DNA of 7,975 bases from JAEHDI01 sp035455185 (GTDB taxonomy: Bacteria; Acidobacteriota; Terriglobia; Bryobacterales; Bryobacteraceae): positions 1-7,975 of the forward strand of contig DATIFQ010000459.1 of assembly GCA_035455185.1 (NCBI GenBank), given 5' to 3'. Below, in pieces: positions 7,127-7,975 of this stretch (within the stretch, counting starts at the first letter, position 1; the number at the start of each line of letters is the position of its first letter). Position numbers and translations under genes: made by a program. The notes below the pieces were generated by a model. The model was not told the DNA's origin. It did no database searches and was given only the letters and a program-made list of their open reading frames with translations.

Positions 7127-7546
7127 TCAGCGCCGCCCCAAGAATGTCCCTAGGAACGCGCCCACGGCAATCCCGATGAAACAGACTCCGAGGTCGCGCC
7201 GCCAACCCAGCACCACCGGATTTACGGGGCGGCGTCTCACTAGGCCACCGACACCCATCCAGTGTGTGAACCAAACGGCGGCAACATAAGCAACCAGGAA
7301 TGCTCCGATCGCTACTGCCAGGGCGGTTCCGAAGGACGAACCCGCCCGGTGTGCCGATACGGCGGCAGCCATGGCGGCAGCAAGGGCTGGAACTGACGGC
7401 CCGAAGAGCGCATTTCCCGAGAGTGGTTCGCCGAGTTTCCCGGCAAGAAGGCCGATAAGTACTACAACAAGACCCCCGATGACGCCGCTCACCACCGCGG
7501 CGGAGTGGCTCGCAGGAGAACTACCGATCCCGGCATCGTCTTTCAT
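7127..7546 (-). CDS. Small membrane protein of unknown function
   Basis: From the ATG at 7546 this reads 139 residues; a TTG at 7591 would add 15. Neither has an ideal ribosome site (a GGTGGAGG sequence directly abuts the TTG), so the start is open. I do not recognise the family. The sequence shows three good hydrophobic segments and one weaker one: about 16-36 (AAVVSGVIGGLVVVLIGLL), 50-65 (VPALAAAMAAAVSA, weak), 73-94 (TALAVAIGAFLVAYVAAVWF) and 117-136 (DLGVCFIGIAVGAFLGTFL). An arginine cluster, LVRRRPVNP at 102-110, lies between the last two and would be expected on the cytoplasmic side. Its clean alternation of hydrophobic segments with polar turns supports real coding. It lies downstream of the alpha/beta hydrolase on the same strand and about 106 bases upstream of the oxidoreductase start; co-transcription with either is unproven. 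Confidence 0.6.
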   Translation of the reverse strand: MKDDAGIGSSPASHSAAVVSGVIGGLVVVLIGLLAGKLGEPLSGNALFGPSVPALAAAMAAAVSAHRAGSSFGTALAVAIGAFLVAYVAAVWFTHWMGVGGLVRRRPVNPVVLGWRRDLGVCFIGIAVGAFLGTFLGRR

Positions 7547-7656
7547 GGGCAAGACCCCGTCGATCCCGTTGGCTTTCAATTCTACATCCAACCTCCACCG
7601 CTGACGCTGGTTCTTTTTCTTACCGCGAGCGACTCCTTGCGCCCGCGTCTCACGGA

Positions 7657-7975
7657 CTACCGGAAGTAGCGGTCGAAGAACTCCTTCATCGCGGCGAAGG
7701 CTTCCATCGTGAACTCGTGCTGGCCGGGCTGCCGGTGGACGACAAGGTTTGTCTTGGCCCCGGCCTGTGCGTACGCCGGCTCCACCACTTTCAGAAACTC
7801 GTCGACGCCTTCTTTCGGCATGCCGATGTCGTCAAGCGGAGCCCAGAGCATCAGCGGGCGCGGCGCCTGTGCGGCGGCAAAGTCGCCCTGGTCTCCCTTA
7901 GTCAGCATGTCAGGCACCCACCAGTAGATCCCGTGGTAGCTCCGTGCACCTTTTTCGAGAAACGTCTGGACGGAA
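7657..7975 (-). CDS. Alpha/beta hydrolase (esterase or dienelactone-hydrolase type), partial C-terminus
   Basis: The frame is open from the window edge to the TAG at 7657-7659, giving about 105 residues of the C-terminal part. PRPLMLWAPLDDIGMPKEGVD fits the strand-plus-acid-residue segment of alpha/beta hydrolases, where the Asp of the triad sits (the DD pair). HRQPGQHEFTMEAF supplies the catalytic-type histidine, and FFDRYF ends the last helix. The nucleophile elbow (G-x-S-x-G) must lie outside the window, so activity cannot be confirmed. The usual relatives include acetyl-xylan esterases, dienelactone hydrolases and prolyl-oligopeptidase-like proteins. In this setting an ester-removing role on plant or microbial glycans is plausible. 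The residue before the GTG at 7917 continues in frame (YHGIYWWVPDM), so 7917 is not the start. Confidence 0.85.
   Translation of the reverse strand, partial: SVQTFLEKGARSYHGIYWWVPDMLTKGDQGDFAAAQAPRPLMLWAPLDDIGMPKEGVDEFLKVVEPAYAQAGAKTNLVVHRQPGQHEFTMEAFAAMKEFFDRYFR

Noticed and set aside
7057..7161. A third minus frame reading GHSWGGAEGS... up to a TGA at 7057-7059, which contains a lipase-like GHSWGG string.
   Set aside because: The frame is closed by a TAG just upstream and most of the motif overlaps the membrane-protein gene's end; about 30 codons with no other support, probably chance.
7592..7656. Possible terminator after the alpha/beta hydrolase gene.
   Set aside because: No stem of convincing length followed by a T-run on the minus strand; only short GC-rich partial complementarity.

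Overview
The window reads as chromosomal sequence from a GC-rich, free-living Gram-negative bacterium that exports many enzymes. Two proteins carry twin-arginine (Tat) type leaders, and the gene set (heparinase-like protein, DUF4832-like protein, Gfo/Idh/MocA oxidoreductase, toroid-fold protein, serine hydrolase) resembles glycan-use loci of Acidobacteriota (Solibacter/Bryobacter-like) or, less likely, Planctomycetota or Verrucomicrobiota. The taxonomic call is an inference from gene style, not from a marker gene.

Layout. (1) 1-1413, minus: a heparinase II/III-like exported protein, open from its start codon to the window edge, so its C-terminus is missing. (2) 1391-2623, plus: a broken DUF4832-like gene, diverging from gene 1 with overlapping 5' ends. 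Its protein can be read only by changing frame five times, and one of those breaks looks like an internal deletion at a short repeated sequence. (3) 7020-2633, minus: three tightly spaced genes, in transcription order a Tat-exported Gfo/Idh/MocA oxidoreductase, a protein with a beta-type N-domain and an alpha/alpha-toroid C-domain (possibly a rhamnogalacturonan-lyase-like or glycosidase-like enzyme), and a class C beta-lactamase-fold serine hydrolase. Gaps are about 12 (or 57) and 17 bases, with strong Shine-Dalgarno sequences before the first and third genes, so they are very likely one operon. It converges on the pseudogene with a 9-base gap. (4) 7546-7127, minus: a small membrane protein of unknown function. 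(5) 7975-7657, minus: the C-terminal part of an alpha/beta hydrolase (esterase or dienelactone-hydrolase type) that enters from beyond the window.

Taken together, the intact genes suggest extracytoplasmic breakdown or modification of an acidic or decorated polysaccharide: toroid-fold enzymes to cut chains, esterase-type hydrolases to remove substituents, and an exported NAD(P)-type oxidoreductase acting on sugars. The substrate cannot be read from the sequence. I found no tRNA, rRNA, CRISPR array, insertion sequence or phage gene. The least ordinary parts are the multiply broken DUF4832-like gene, its overlap with the heparinase-like gene, and the cysteine-rich insert in the oxidoreductase. 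I do not see convincing evidence for a wholly new biological system.
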